Below, in pieces: positions 46,461-63,271 of a stretch of 63,271 nucleotides of DNA (its first letter is position 1; each line of letters opens with the position of its first letter). Origin of the DNA: Cypionkella sp. GTDB lineage: Bacteria > Pseudomonadota > Alphaproteobacteria > Rhodobacterales > Rhodobacteraceae. Where the stretch lies: assembly GCF_030652235.1 (NCBI RefSeq), contig NZ_JAUSBA010000043.1:1-63271 (forward strand), given 5' to 3'. Below the pieces are notes generated by a model, which made no database searches, was not told the origin of the DNA, and saw only the letters and a program-made list of their open reading frames with translations. The position numbers and the translations under genes were made by a program.

Positions 46461-47899
46461 TTAGTTGGGGAAATCGACAAGGCCCAGACGGGCGGTGTCG
46501 GCTTTGGATTGCGCGGTGAAAAGAGCGACCCGCACTAGCGGGGCAAGGGCGATCAGGGTGACAAACAGAACGACGATTTCGATCATATAAACAACAGAGT
46601 AGCCAAAGGCGGGCGCTGTAAATACCGGGCCAAAGCCGCCCTGAAGCGCGTAGGCACCGACGCTGTCGCGCAGGCCGCCGCCGACCGCAATGGACAGGCC
46701 CGCAGCGGTTGCCTGTGCCGCCCCCCAAGCGCCCAGCACCAGCCCGCGCCCGGCCACGCCGTGCTCGGGCAGCGACATGGCGGCGGTCAGGGTTGCTACG
46801 GCGAACAGGCCCGCGCCCAGACCGATGCTCCACGCGCCGATGTAGAACATCACGGTCGAATGCAGTGGTGCTGCAAAGATCACCAACAGAAAGGCCACGA
46901 CGCCGACCAGCAGGCCACGCGCCGACATGCGGAACATGTCGTGACCATTGGACATCCAGCGTCCGGCCAGCACAAAACCCACCAGCGCGCCCATCGCATT
47001 GCAGGCGGTCAGCCAAGTGGTTGACCCCACCGAAAGCCCAAGGATTTCAGCGCCGTAGGGCTCCAGCAGCACATCCTGCATCTGAAACGCCATCGTGCCG
47101 AGCATCACCACCAACAACAGCCGGCCAGCATGGCCGCCCGCCATCAGATCGCGCCAGCCTTCATGAAAGATCGGCCGCGCCTGCGCCATTTCCTCGGCGT
47201 TCATCGGGCGGACCTTTTCCTGTTTCCACAGGGCAACAAGGTTCAGCACCATGGTGGCCACGCCGCAGCCTTGCACGACGCGGATCAGGCGGATTTCGTC
47301 GAAATTGCGCAGCAGCAGGCCCAGCACCACGGCAGAAACCGCCATGCCCAGCAGGAACATCACATACAGCAGCGCCACAACGCGTGGGCGAGTCTCATCT
47401 GTGGCGCGATCAGAGGCCAGCGCCAGACCTGCGGTTTGCGTCATATGCATCCCCACGCCGGTCATCAGAAACGCGATGCCAGCCAAGGCTTTGCCCGCCC
47501 ATTCAGGTCCATGCACCTGATCGCCCGACAGCACGATCAGCGCAAACGGCATGATTGCAAGGCCGCCCATTTGCCACAGGCTGCCGAACCAAAGGTAAGG
47601 CACGCGCTTCCAGCCGATCCAGCTTTTGTGGGTATCCGATTTATGGCCCAGCAGCGCGCGGAAGGGGGCCGAGACCACCGGCAGCGCGATCATCAGCGCC
47701 ACGATGGAGGCAGGCACGCCAAGTTCCACAATCATCACCCGGTTCAGCGTGCCCAGCAGCAATACCGCCGCCATGCCGACCGAGACCTGAAACAGCCCAA
47801 GCCGCAGCAGTTGCGGCAGGGTCAGGCCTTCGGATGCGGCGTCAGCGAACGGCATCCATTTGGCGCTAAGCTGTTGCACATGTTTCGACTTGAAAAAGA

Positions 47900-47921
<22 letters not shown>
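46461..47921 (-). CDS. lhaA: LhaA, PucC/BCD-family LH1 assembly protein
   Basis: A 486-residue polytopic membrane protein of the PucC/bacteriochlorophyll delivery group within the MFS fold, needed for LH1 assembly. GLFQVSVGMAAVLLLGTLNRVMIVELGVPASIV is the typical first-helix pattern, and DTHKSWIGWKRVPYLWFG is family-conserved. It overlaps the end of bchM by 22 bp. A paralogue (60032-61345) lies after bchG. Confidence 0.9.
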
Positions 47922-56399
<8,478 letters not shown>

Positions 56400-56456
56400 G
56401 GCTGGGCTTTCAAACGACGTGTCTGCTTGCTAACCCTAGCCCTCCGATTTCGAATG

Positions 56457-56489
56457 TGTCAACTAAAACTTACACTATTTTAGTTGACA
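56457..56489. promoter_or_regulatory. PpsR site and 12-bp perfect inverted repeat upstream of bchF
   Basis: TGTCAACTAAAACTTACA (56457-56474) fits TGT-N12-ACA. It is also the left part of a longer perfect inverted repeat: arms TGTCAACTAAAA (56457-56468) and TTTTAGTTGACA (56478-56489) with a 9-bp centre. The rest of this 320-bp gap is AT-rich, with a second site near aerR. Confidence 0.72.
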
Positions 56490-56600
56490 CTCTCTGCGAT
56501 TTCCGGCGTGAACCCCAAACTTTTGCTGCACCAAAAGATAGTGATTATTATTTAGAAACATGTGCTTGTAAAATCTATCGTGCATACTTAATGTTTATGG

Positions 56601-56618
56601 TGTCAATTTTCTTTGACA
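56601..56618. promoter_or_regulatory. PpsR site upstream of aerR
   Basis: TGTCAATTTTCTTTGACA fits TGT-N12-ACA with TGTCAA/TTGACA symmetry. It lies about 102 bp before aerR and 144 bp from the bchF-side site, a spacing that would allow DNA looping. Confidence 0.72.
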
Positions 56619-56719
56619 ATATGTTGGACCTAATGGAGAATTAAGGCCAAGGATGACCCCGATCGTGCTGACATATTCAGGTTGCGGTTTAGCGGGCGCC
56701 CTTTTGTGGAGCCGGACCC

Positions 56720-57511
56720 ATGCAGGAGTTTCAGCCTCTCAATCAGGTGCGCGCTTTGGCTGGGGATACTTCCGGGGTCAGCTTCTTTGCCTCTCAGGTG
56801 GTGTCACTGCTGGCAGATCGCAGCGCGAAGTCTGTGGTCGAGCCGCGCGAGACTTTGGTTACGGGGCTGATGACCGCATCGTTATCGGGCACCAAGGCGG
56901 CCTTCGCGGAATTGCTGACAGAAGTGAAGCGGGCGCGGATCAGTCTTGCTGCGCTGGCGGATGTCTACATTCCGATTGCGGCGCGGCGGATGGGTCAGGC
57001 TTGGCACGACGACGAAATGTCCTGGATCGACGTGACGATTGGCGTCGGGCGGATGCAAAGCCTTTTGCGCGAGATTGGCACGGCTTGGGTGGCCGATCAG
57101 GCGGGCGACACCGGGCATGGCACGGTGATGTTGATCGTGCCGGACCGCGAACAGCACACTTTGGGGCCGATGGTGGCAACCGGGCAGATGCGGCGCTATG
57201 GGGTTTCGGTATGCCTCAGAATTGCGCCAAGCTTCAACGAACTGCGCAGTTTGATGGCCGCACGGCACTTCGACGGGGTGATGATCTCGGTCGCGACGAA
57301 AGAAAAACTCGAATCTGTCACAAAGACCGTACAATTTCTGAAGACCATCATGGACAAGCCGACCCCCATCGTCGTCGGGGGCGCGGTGATGTCAAAAGTG
57401 GAGGATCCGGCTTCATGCACAGGAGCTGATTTTTCATCAAATGACATCGGCGCAGCTCTGGAGGTCATGGGCCTTAAGTTCGACGCCTTTTGCGTGCTCA
57501 AGCGCGCTTAA
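56720..57511 (+). CDS. aerR: AerR/PpaA, B12-dependent photosynthesis regulator
   Basis: A 263-residue regulator with a C-terminal vitamin B12-binding domain. IVPDREQHTLGPM carries the D/E-x-H-x-x-G motif, with His146 in the place of the B12-ligating His of AerR, and the later beta-alpha units (DGVMISVATKE, TPIVVGGAVM) complete the fold. In Rhodobacter the protein binds B12 in light and counters PpsR/CrtJ. It is 51 bp before ppsR, the canonical arrangement. A divergent paralogue is at 14008. Confidence 0.85.
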   Translation: MQEFQPLNQVRALAGDTSGVSFFASQVVSLLADRSAKSVVEPRETLVTGLMTASLSGTKAAFAELLTEVKRARISLAALADVYIPIAARRMGQAWHDDEMSWIDVTIGVGRMQSLLREIGTAWVADQAGDTGHGTVMLIVPDREQHTLGPMVATGQMRRYGVSVCLRIAPSFNELRSLMAARHFDGVMISVATKEKLESVTKTVQFLKTIMDKPTPIVVGGAVMSKVEDPASCTGADFSSNDIGAALEVMGLKFDAFCVLKRA

Positions 57512-57562
57512 CACACCGTAGTCCCGATTGAACGGGCGGGCGGCAAAAATGGCGAAACTGCT

Positions 57563-58978
57563 GTGAACACTGATACGAAACACTTTTTGACGGGCATGAC
57601 GATGCCGCTGATTGATCCAGAGATGCTCTCTGAGATCGTGTCAACGGCTGCGGACATTTCTTTGCTGATTTCGGGCGATGCCCGCGTGGCCGCTGTGATG
57701 GTCAATCCGGGGCATCCGGCGTTTGGGCGGCTGGACAGTTGGGTTGGCAAGCCCGTGGAAGATATTGTCACCGATGAAAGTTATGAAAAGCTCGTCAAAC
57801 GGCTTGCGGTGATCGCCAAGCAGGGTGCGCGCGCGCTTGCCGTGGAGTTGAACCACATAGATCAGAGTTTGTGGGAGTTTCCGGTGCGTTATTCGATGCA
57901 CAACATCGGCAAGGATAATACCATCCTGATGATGGGCCGCGACATGCGTCCGGTGGCCGAGATGCAGCAGCAGTTGGTGATGGCGCAGTTTGCGCTGGAG
58001 CGAGACTATGAGACGCAGCGCGAGATGGACACCCGCTACCGTGTGCTTATGGAAGCGACGCGCGATGCGGTTGTGCTGGTTGCGATGAACAGCGGGCGGA
58101 TTTCTGATCTGAACGCGGCGGCGGCACTGATGCTGGGCGGCTCGCGGCAGGATTTGATCGGGGCTGCGATTGCGCAAGAGTTTGAGGGACGCCGTCGCGG
58201 CGAGTTTCTGGAAAGCCTGTCCAACATCGCCTCCGCGGATGCGGTCAGCCCTGTGGAATTGGTCGCGCGGCGCTCGCAGCGCAGGGTGCGGGTGATCCCC
58301 AAACTGTTCCGCGCAGCAGGTGAACGGCTGATGTTGTGCCGGATTGAGGCGCCCGAACTTGCCAATACGCCAAACACGGAAACCAACGAAAACCTTGAGC
58401 GGCTTTTCCACGAAGGTGTGGATGGCATGGTGTTTTTGGATCAGGATGGCATCATCACCTCGGCCAATGATGCGTTTCTCAAGCTGACGGATAGCACACA
58501 TCTTGCCAGCGTCCGAGGCCACTCGATGGCGGATTTTCTGGCGCGGGGCGGCGTTGATCTGCGGGTTCTGTTGGACAACACCCGCCGCGCACGGCAGCTG
58601 CGGATGTATGCAACGCGGATTCTCAGCGAGTTCAAGGGTGAAGTTGCTGTCGAGATTTCGGCTGCGTTCCTCAGCGATCGCCCCAAGCCCGGCTTTGGGC
58701 TGATCATCCGTGATGCCAGCAGGTCGGAAATGTTGCGCAAGCCTGGGTTCTCGGCGGGCGATGATGGCATGCGGTCTGTGATGGAGTTGGTGGGATCATC
58801 GACGCTTAAAGACATTGTAACCGAGACCACCGATGTTGTCGAAAAGATGTGCATCCAGACTGCGGTTGATCTGACGCGCAACAACCGGGTGGCGGCTGCC
58901 GAAATGCTGGGGCTGTCGCGGCAATCGCTGTATGTGAAGCTGCGAAAATTCGGTTTGCTGAGCAAGGACGACGAATAG
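57563..58978 (+). CDS. ppsR: PpsR/CrtJ, redox-sensing repressor of photosynthesis genes
   Basis: A 471-residue repressor. PAS domains (about residues 20-130, 165-270 and 290-395) are followed by a Fis-type helix-turn-helix (AAAEMLGLSRQSLYVKLRKFGLL). Q-rich linker helix RPVAEMQQQLVMAQFALERDYETQREMDTRYR is typical. The two redox cysteines match those of Rhodobacter PpsR: one in RLMLCRIE and one in VEKMCIQTA near the HTH. The start is GTG 57563 or ATG 57596/57602. It binds TGT-N12-ACA, present eleven times in this window. Confidence 0.93.
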   Translation: MNTDTKHFLTGMTMPLIDPEMLSEIVSTAADISLLISGDARVAAVMVNPGHPAFGRLDSWVGKPVEDIVTDESYEKLVKRLAVIAKQGARALAVELNHIDQSLWEFPVRYSMHNIGKDNTILMMGRDMRPVAEMQQQLVMAQFALERDYETQREMDTRYRVLMEATRDAVVLVAMNSGRISDLNAAAALMLGGSRQDLIGAAIAQEFEGRRRGEFLESLSNIASADAVSPVELVARRSQRRVRVIPKLFRAAGERLMLCRIEAPELANTPNTETNENLERLFHEGVDGMVFLDQDGIITSANDAFLKLTDSTHLASVRGHSMADFLARGGVDLRVLLDNTRRARQLRMYATRILSEFKGEVAVEISAAFLSDRPKPGFGLIIRDASRSEMLRKPGFSAGDDGMRSVMELVGSSTLKDIVTETTDVVEKMCIQTAVDLTRNNRVAAAEMLGLSRQSLYVKLRKFGLLSKDDE

Positions 58979-59006
58979 GTCCACCCCCCTGATGTTCCGA
59001 CGATAC

Positions 59007-59027
59007 CCCGCAGCCGCGGGCGTTTTT
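59007..59027 (+). terminator. Terminator after ppsR
   Basis: CCCGC-AGCC-GCGGG (59007-59020) then CG and five T. The stem is short but GC-only; it separates ppsR from the bchG unit, which has its own PpsR sites. Confidence 0.5.
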
Positions 59028-59107
59028 GCACGGTTTGCTGGGGCGTTGTTCGGCTGATCGCGGCTCGGTGGCCCAGGCCGCAATTCTGCGCTTGATCGAC
59101 TCAGAAA

Positions 59108-59125
59108 TGTAATGTTTAGTTGACA
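59108..59125. promoter_or_regulatory. PpsR site 1 upstream of bchG
   Basis: TGTAATGTTTAGTTGACA fits TGT-N12-ACA and ends 1 bp before the bchG ATG at 59127. Confidence 0.7.
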
Positions 59126-59126
59126 C

Positions 59127-60035
59127 ATGGATGTATCAACAAGCTTACACATCATCACCCGTCCTCAGCCCAAAGCCGTTTTGGAGCTGATCAAACCAAT
59201 CACCTGGTTTCCGCCGATGTGGGCCTATCTGTGCGGCATCATCTCGGCGGGCGTTGCGCCGTGGTCGTCGTGGCCGCTGGTGATTTTGGGTGTGGTTCTG
59301 GCGGGCCCGGTGGTTTGCGGCATGTCGCAGGCTGCGAATGACTGGTGTGACCGCCATGTAGATGCGGTGAACGAGCCACACCGCCCGATCCCGTCGGGGC
59401 GGATTCCGGGGCGATGGGGGTTGTGGATTGCGCTGGCGATGTCGGTGCTGTCGCTGGCCTTGGGCTGGTTTTTGGGGCCGTGGGGGTTTGCTGCGACCGT
59501 GGTGGGCGTGCTGGCGGCTTGGGCCTATTCTGCCGAACCTGTGCGGCTGAAGCGGTCGGGCTGGTGGGGGCCGGGGCTGGTCGGGCTATGCTATGAAGGG
59601 CTGCCGTGGTTCACCGGGGCCGCTGTGCTGTCGCAGGCCATGCCAAGTTTCCCGGTTGTGACCATGGCGCTGCTGTATGCGTTTGGCGCGCATGGCATTA
59701 TGACTCTGAATGATTTCAAGGCGTTGGAAGGTGACCGGCAACATGGCGTGCGCTCGCTTCCCGTCACTCTGGGGCCTGAAGTGGCGGCGCGGGTTGCCTG
59801 CACGGTGATGGGTGTGGCGCAGGCGTTGGTGATCGCACTTCTGTTCATCTGGGGTAGGCCGTGGCACGCGCTTGCGGTTCTGGCGCTGCTGGCGGCGCAG
59901 GTTTGGGCGATGAAAACCTTGCTGGCCGACCCCAAGGGCAAAGCGCCTTGGTATAACGCCACCGGCATCGCGATGTATGTCAGCGGCATGATGATCACGG
60001 CTTTTGCCATCCGCACGTTAGAGGTTGCACAATGA
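59127..60035 (+). CDS. bchG: Bacteriochlorophyll synthase BchG
   Basis: A 302-residue UbiA-type membrane prenyltransferase that attaches geranylgeranyl to bacteriochlorophyllide a. KPITWFPPMWAYLCG and the first Asp-rich motif NDWCDRHVDAVNEPHRPIPSGRI, plus the second MTLNDFKALEGDRQHGVRSLP, are diagnostic. ATG 59127 is the only good start before the family core and is nestled between two PpsR sites; no normal ribosome-binding site is seen. Its stop overlaps the next gene (ATGA). Confidence 0.93.
   Translation: MDVSTSLHIITRPQPKAVLELIKPITWFPPMWAYLCGIISAGVAPWSSWPLVILGVVLAGPVVCGMSQAANDWCDRHVDAVNEPHRPIPSGRIPGRWGLWIALAMSVLSLALGWFLGPWGFAATVVGVLAAWAYSAEPVRLKRSGWWGPGLVGLCYEGLPWFTGAAVLSQAMPSFPVVTMALLYAFGAHGIMTLNDFKALEGDRQHGVRSLPVTLGPEVAARVACTVMGVAQALVIALLFIWGRPWHALAVLALLAAQVWAMKTLLADPKGKAPWYNATGIAMYVSGMMITAFAIRTLEVAQ
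59132..59149. promoter_or_regulatory. PpsR site 2, inside the bchG start
   Basis: TGTATCAACAAGCTTACA fits TGT-N12-ACA and lies in codons 2-8 of bchG, 6 bp after site 1 (the same gap as in the crtD/crtE pair). Confidence 0.65.
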
Positions 60036-61345
60036 CGCATCTGTCGTGGTTTTCCATCGTGCGGTTGGGGTTGGTGCAACTGTGTCTGGGCGCGATTGTG
60101 GTGCTGACGACATCGACGCTCAATCGGCTGATGGTGGTCGAGGCCGCCTTGCCCGCGGTGCTGCCGGGGCTGTTGGTGGCGCTGCATTACGGCGTGCAGA
60201 TCACCCGGCCGAACTGGGGGTTCCGCTCTGACAGCGGCGGCAATCGCACGCGGTTTATCGTGCTGGGAATGATGGTGCTGGCTTTGGGCGGGTTTCTGGC
60301 GGCACTGGGTTTTGTGGTGATGACGACAGCCTATTGGTCGGGCTTGGCGATGTCCATTGTGGCCTATGCGCTGATCGGCGTGGGGGTAGGGGCTTCTGGA
60401 ACCTCGCTGTTGGCCCTGCTGGCGACGACCACGCATTCGCGGCGCAGGGCGGCGGCGGCGACGATCACTTGGCTGATGATGATCTTTGGCATCGCGGTGA
60501 CGGCGACGGTGGTGGGCAAGCTGCTTGACCCCTATTCGCCCGTGCGGTTGCTGGAACTGGTGGCCGGGGTCGGAGTGATCGCGATGACGCTGACGATTTT
60601 GGCGATTTGGGGGATCGAGCGGCGGCATGGCGGTGCATCCGTCCCGCAGTCCGCGCCGCAGTCGTTTCGCAGCGGCATCGCCGAGATCTGGGCCGAGCCG
60701 CGCGCGCGGCATTTCACGCTGTTCATCTTCCTGTCGATGACCGCCTATTTCATGCAAGAGCTGATCCTAGAGCCCTATGCCGGCCTGGCCTTTGGCTTTA
60801 CCCCCGGCCAATCGACGCAGCTTTCGGGCGCGCAGAATGGTGGAGTGTTTGTTGGTATGCTGACGGTCGGCATTGCCGCGACCGGGCTGCGGATCGGATC
60901 GCTGCGGGCTTGGGTGATGCTGGGCTGCGCGGGGTCGGCGCTGGCGCTGGCGGTGATCGCGCTGGCCGGACAAACCGCCCAAGGCATTGCGCTTGTGCTG
61001 CCAGCCACCGTTGCGCTTGGTCTGTTCAACGGCATGTTCGCGGTCGCGGCCATCGGATCCATGATGGCGCTGGCGGGCGAAGGGCGCGGCGCGCGCGAGG
61101 GCACAAGGATGGGGCTTTGGGGCGCGTCGCAAGCACTGGCTGCCGGATTTGGTGGGCTGATCGGTGCGGGTGCGGTCGATCTGGCCCGGCAGTTCACCGA
61201 TACGGCCAGCGCCTTTGGCTTTGTCTTCATGCTGGAAGCCGGGCTTTTCGTGGCGGCGGCTGTGATGGCCGCGCGTATCATTGACGCGCGTATCATCGAC
61301 GCACAGCGCCAGCCCGGTTTGGGCCATATGGTTGCAGGAGAATAA
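60032..61345 (+). CDS. PucC-like MFS protein (orf428 family)
   Basis: A 437-residue polytopic membrane protein of the PucC/LhaA bacteriochlorophyll delivery family. RLGLVQLCLGAIVVLTTSTLNRLMVVEAALPA is the family first-helix pattern, and SRRRAAAATITWLMMIFGIA is later. Its place between bchG and bchP matches Rhodobacter ORF428, whose function is probably pigment delivery. It overlaps bchG by 4 bp. It ends one base before bchP. Confidence 0.85.
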   Translation: MTHLSWFSIVRLGLVQLCLGAIVVLTTSTLNRLMVVEAALPAVLPGLLVALHYGVQITRPNWGFRSDSGGNRTRFIVLGMMVLALGGFLAALGFVVMTTAYWSGLAMSIVAYALIGVGVGASGTSLLALLATTTHSRRRAAAATITWLMMIFGIAVTATVVGKLLDPYSPVRLLELVAGVGVIAMTLTILAIWGIERRHGGASVPQSAPQSFRSGIAEIWAEPRARHFTLFIFLSMTAYFMQELILEPYAGLAFGFTPGQSTQLSGAQNGGVFVGMLTVGIAATGLRIGSLRAWVMLGCAGSALALAVIALAGQTAQGIALVLPATVALGLFNGMFAVAAIGSMMALAGEGRGAREGTRMGLWGASQALAAGFGGLIGAGAVDLARQFTDTASAFGFVFMLEAGLFVAAAVMAARIIDARIIDAQRQPGLGHMVAGE

Positions 61346-61346
61346 C

Positions 61347-62528
61347 ATGAGCTATGATGTCATTGTGATCGGCGGCGGGCCTTCTGGGGCGACGGCTGCA
61401 AATGACCTTGCACGGGCGGGTTGCGACGTGGCTTTTCTGGACAGGGCAGGCCGGATCAAGCCCTGCGGTGGCGCGATCCCGCCTCGGTTGATCGAGGATT
61501 TTTCAATTCCGGCGGATCAGATTGTTGCACAAATTCAAACGGCGCGGATGATCTCACCCACGCAACGCTCGGTCGATATTCCGATTGAGAACGGCTTTGT
61601 TGGCATGGTGGACCGTGAGCATTTCGACGAATTTCTGCGCAAGCGGGCTGTGCAGAATGGGGCCGTGCGGTTGACCGGCACCTATCTGCGTCTGGAGCGG
61701 GACAGCGACGGCACCCATGTCGTCTACCGCGACAAGGCCAGCGGCGCCGAGATGCGGCAGGCGACCAAACTGGTGATCGGGGCTGATGGCGCGCGCTCTA
61801 ACGTCGCCAAAGCCGAGGTTCCGGGCGGTGACAAAATCCCCTATGTCATTGCATACCATGAGATTATCAAGGCCCCGCAGGCGAGCAATTCCTATGATCC
61901 GAGGCGCTGCGATGTGATCTATGATGGCAAGATCAGCCCGGATTTTTACGGCTGGGTGTTCCCGCATGGCGATCAATGCTCGGTCGGTATGGGCACCGGG
62001 ATTGACGGCATTGACCTGAAACAGGCCACCGCCGATCTGCGCGCGCAGGCGGGCCTTGCGGGATGCGAAACCATCCGCCGTGAAGGAGCACCGATTCCGC
62101 TGCGCCCGATGGATCGCTGGGACAATGGCCGCGATGTGGTGCTGGCGGGCGATGCGGCGGGGGTTGTGGCACCATCCTCGGGCGAGGGGATTTACTACGC
62201 GATGGTTGGCGGGCGGGTGGCGGCCACGGCGGCGCAGGCCACGCTTGCCACAGGCCGGACGTCAAAGCTGCGCATCGCCCGCAAGCTGTTTATGAAGGAA
62301 CACGGCACAGTGTTCAAAGTGCTGCGCTCCATGCAGGATGCTTACTATAAATCCGACGAGCGCCGCGAACGCTTTGTCAGCCTGTGTCACGATGTTGACG
62401 TGCAAAAGCTGACGTTTGAGGCCTATATGAACAAGAAACTGGTATCCGCCCGCCCCTTGGCGCATATCAAGATCGGCTTTAAGAATGTGCGGCACCTGCT
62501 GGGCTTTGTGCCCCCGGAATATGTATGA
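61347..62528 (+). CDS. bchP: Geranylgeranyl reductase BchP
   Basis: A 393-residue FAD enzyme that reduces the geranylgeranyl tail to phytyl. VIVIGGGPSGATAANDLARAG is the dinucleotide fold, IKPCGGAIPPRLIEDF is the family block, and VVLAGDAAGVVAPSSGEGIYYA is the second FAD block. ATG 61347 has GGAGAA 5-6 nt upstream. The next gene idi overlaps its stop. Confidence 0.93.
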   Translation: MSYDVIVIGGGPSGATAANDLARAGCDVAFLDRAGRIKPCGGAIPPRLIEDFSIPADQIVAQIQTARMISPTQRSVDIPIENGFVGMVDREHFDEFLRKRAVQNGAVRLTGTYLRLERDSDGTHVVYRDKASGAEMRQATKLVIGADGARSNVAKAEVPGGDKIPYVIAYHEIIKAPQASNSYDPRRCDVIYDGKISPDFYGWVFPHGDQCSVGMGTGIDGIDLKQATADLRAQAGLAGCETIRREGAPIPLRPMDRWDNGRDVVLAGDAAGVVAPSSGEGIYYAMVGGRVAATAAQATLATGRTSKLRIARKLFMKEHGTVFKVLRSMQDAYYKSDERRERFVSLCHDVDVQKLTFEAYMNKKLVSARPLAHIKIGFKNVRHLLGFVPPEYV

Positions 62529-63061
62529 CCCAGATGATCCCCGCTTGGCTGAACGGCGCGCTGACCCCGGTTGATAAGCTGGAGGTGCATCAGCGCGGCT
62601 TGCGGCATCTGGCGGTGTCTGTGTTCGTTATGGATGGTGACAAGACCCTGCTGCAACGCCGCGCTATGGGAAAATACCACACACCGGGGCTCTGGACCAA
62701 CACATGCTGCACCCATCCGCGCTGGGGCGAAGACCCGATGGATTGCGCCACCCGCCGCCTGCGCGAGGAATTGGGCATCACCGGGCTTGCGCTGCAATCC
62801 GCGGGCCACATCGAATACCGTGCCGATGTTGGCAACGGTCTGACCGAGCATGAGGCGGTTGATATCTTTGTGGCCGAGGCTTCGGACAATCTGGCTCTTG
62901 CGCTGAACCCGGCTGAGGTGATGCAGACCAAATGGGTGCCGCGCGCGCAGCTTGTCAGTCAGGTCAGCGCTGATCCGGCCCTGTATACGCCTTGGCTCAA
63001 AATATATCTGGAAGCTGGAGTTGCAGCGCTCAGCACTGACTATTCCGCGTGTCAAACCTAG
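62525..63061 (+). CDS. idi: Isopentenyl-diphosphate delta-isomerase Idi (type I)
   Basis: A 178-residue Nudix-fold enzyme that interconverts isopentenyl and dimethylallyl diphosphate. The catalytic Cys is in LWTNTCCTHPR, and the Nudix box runs GEDPMDCATRRLREELGI with its Glu residues. It is the last gene of the bchG-bchP unit and supplies precursors for CrtE. Its stop is followed by the IS5-type element. Confidence 0.93.
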   Translation: MTQMIPAWLNGALTPVDKLEVHQRGLRHLAVSVFVMDGDKTLLQRRAMGKYHTPGLWTNTCCTHPRWGEDPMDCATRRLREELGITGLALQSAGHIEYRADVGNGLTEHEAVDIFVAEASDNLALALNPAEVMQTKWVPRAQLVSQVSADPALYTPWLKIYLEAGVAALSTDYSACQT

Positions 63062-63271
63062 GGGCTGTGGACATTTGGGATTCCCATGGTCTGCATATCG
63101 TGATTCAAGCTTCCTTTTGAGGAGGCATGCATGCGGGCTGAGCGTTTTGTCATTTCTGACCGGAGCTGGCAGATACTCGAACCCCTTTTGCCGGGCTCTT
63201 CGCGGTCGCGCGGGGTGACGGCGAAGGACAACCGGCTGTTTCTGGAAGCCGTGTTGTGGAAGGTCAGGGTT
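63062..63271 (+). mobile_element. IS5-type insertion sequence, left part (cut by window edge)
   Basis: Between the idi stop and the transposase is a probable IS end region with the odd palindrome TGGGATTCCCA at about 63077-63087. The transposase below runs off the window, so the far end is not seen. The exact inverted repeat could not be fixed. Confidence 0.5.
63131..63271 (+). CDS. IS5-family transposase orfA, partial
   Basis: The open frame starts ATG 63131 with GAGGAGG about 5-6 nt upstream and reads MRAERFVISDRSWQILEPLL, then PGSSRSRGVTAKDNRLFLEA, then VLWKVRV to the window end (47 residues). This is the DUF4096 opening of IS5/IS427 transposases (W-x-x-IEPLLPG ... DNRLFLEAVLW). The remainder lies outside. 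It marks the right limit of the photosynthesis cluster. Confidence 0.75.
   Translation, partial: MRAERFVISDRSWQILEPLLPGSSRSRGVTAKDNRLFLEAVLWKVRV

Noticed and set aside
56500-56600. Extra PpsR site at the TGTAAAATC stretch
   Set aside because: The distance is right but the last three bases are GCA and not ACA, so it fails the consensus.

Overview
The window is the core of a photosynthesis plasmid (or chromid) from a Rhodobacteraceae-type alphaproteobacterium. A complete RepABC replication and partition module sits directly beside an almost complete, about 49 kb photosynthesis gene cluster (PGC). The DNA is GC-rich, genes are packed with ATGA/GTGA stop-start overlaps, and the puf operon is pufQBALMX. 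PufX is a Rhodobacter-lineage trait; pufC, the cytochrome subunit usual in roseobacters, is absent. Only the oxygen-dependent cyclase (acsF with bciE) is present, crtA points to spheroidenone-type carotenoids, and no puc (LH2) genes are seen. All of this fits an oxygen-tolerant bacteriochlorophyll a producer with RC-LH1 only, at least within this window.

Layout. (1) About 1-8 kb is a mobile and decaying region: a TniA/TniB/TniQ transposon whose tniQ carries an amber codon, a tyrosine recombinase, a fic gene broken by an internal deletion, a resolvase scrap and an MFS transporter. (2) 7.6-12.4 kb holds a divergent ParB-like gene, repA-repB-repC, a countertranscribed RNA in the repB-repC gap, and two parS palindromes just after repC. 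(3) 12.4-13.6 kb is an AAA/DUF4143 ATPase. (4) 14.0-25.3 kb holds a B12-domain (AerR-like) protein, bciA and hemE read leftward, hemC read rightward, bchO/bchD/bchI/crtA leftward, and crtI/crtB/tspO rightward. (5) 25.6-40.2 kb holds crtC/crtD leftward, then crtE, crtF, bchCXYZ, pufQBALMX and dxs rightward. (6) 40.4-56.4 kb is the leftward superoperon bchF-N-B-H-L-M-lhaA-puhA-B-C-bciE-acsF-puhE-hemA, followed by cycA. (7) 56.7-63.1 kb holds aerR(ppaA), ppsR, bchG, a pucC-like gene, bchP and idi rightward. (8) The right edge is the start of an IS5-type transposase.

How the genes work together. hemA, hemC and hemE feed the tetrapyrrole pathway. bchHDI, bchM, acsF/bciE, bciA, bchLNB, bchXYZ, bchF, bchC, bchG and bchP make bacteriochlorophyll a. 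dxs and idi supply isoprenoids, and crtEBIDCFA make the carotenoids. puf/puh/lhaA/puhBCE build the RC-LH1 core, and cycA carries electrons back to it. Regulation is readable in the DNA: eleven exact TGT-N12-ACA palindromes (PpsR/CrtJ consensus) lie in the hemE/hemC, crtA/crtI, crtD/crtE, crtF/bchC, bchF/aerR and ppsR/bchG intervals, and ppsR plus its antagonist aerR are encoded alongside.

The main anomalies are: bchH is split by a single missing T in a T-run, although every other PGC gene looks intact; a PpsR-type site lies between hemE and hemC; a 23-bp dispersed repeat has a perfect 14-bp palindrome core; and transposon-end boxes are arranged in the same orientation on both sides of the tni genes. 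Assignments rest on reading motifs and recalled family features; no database search was run.
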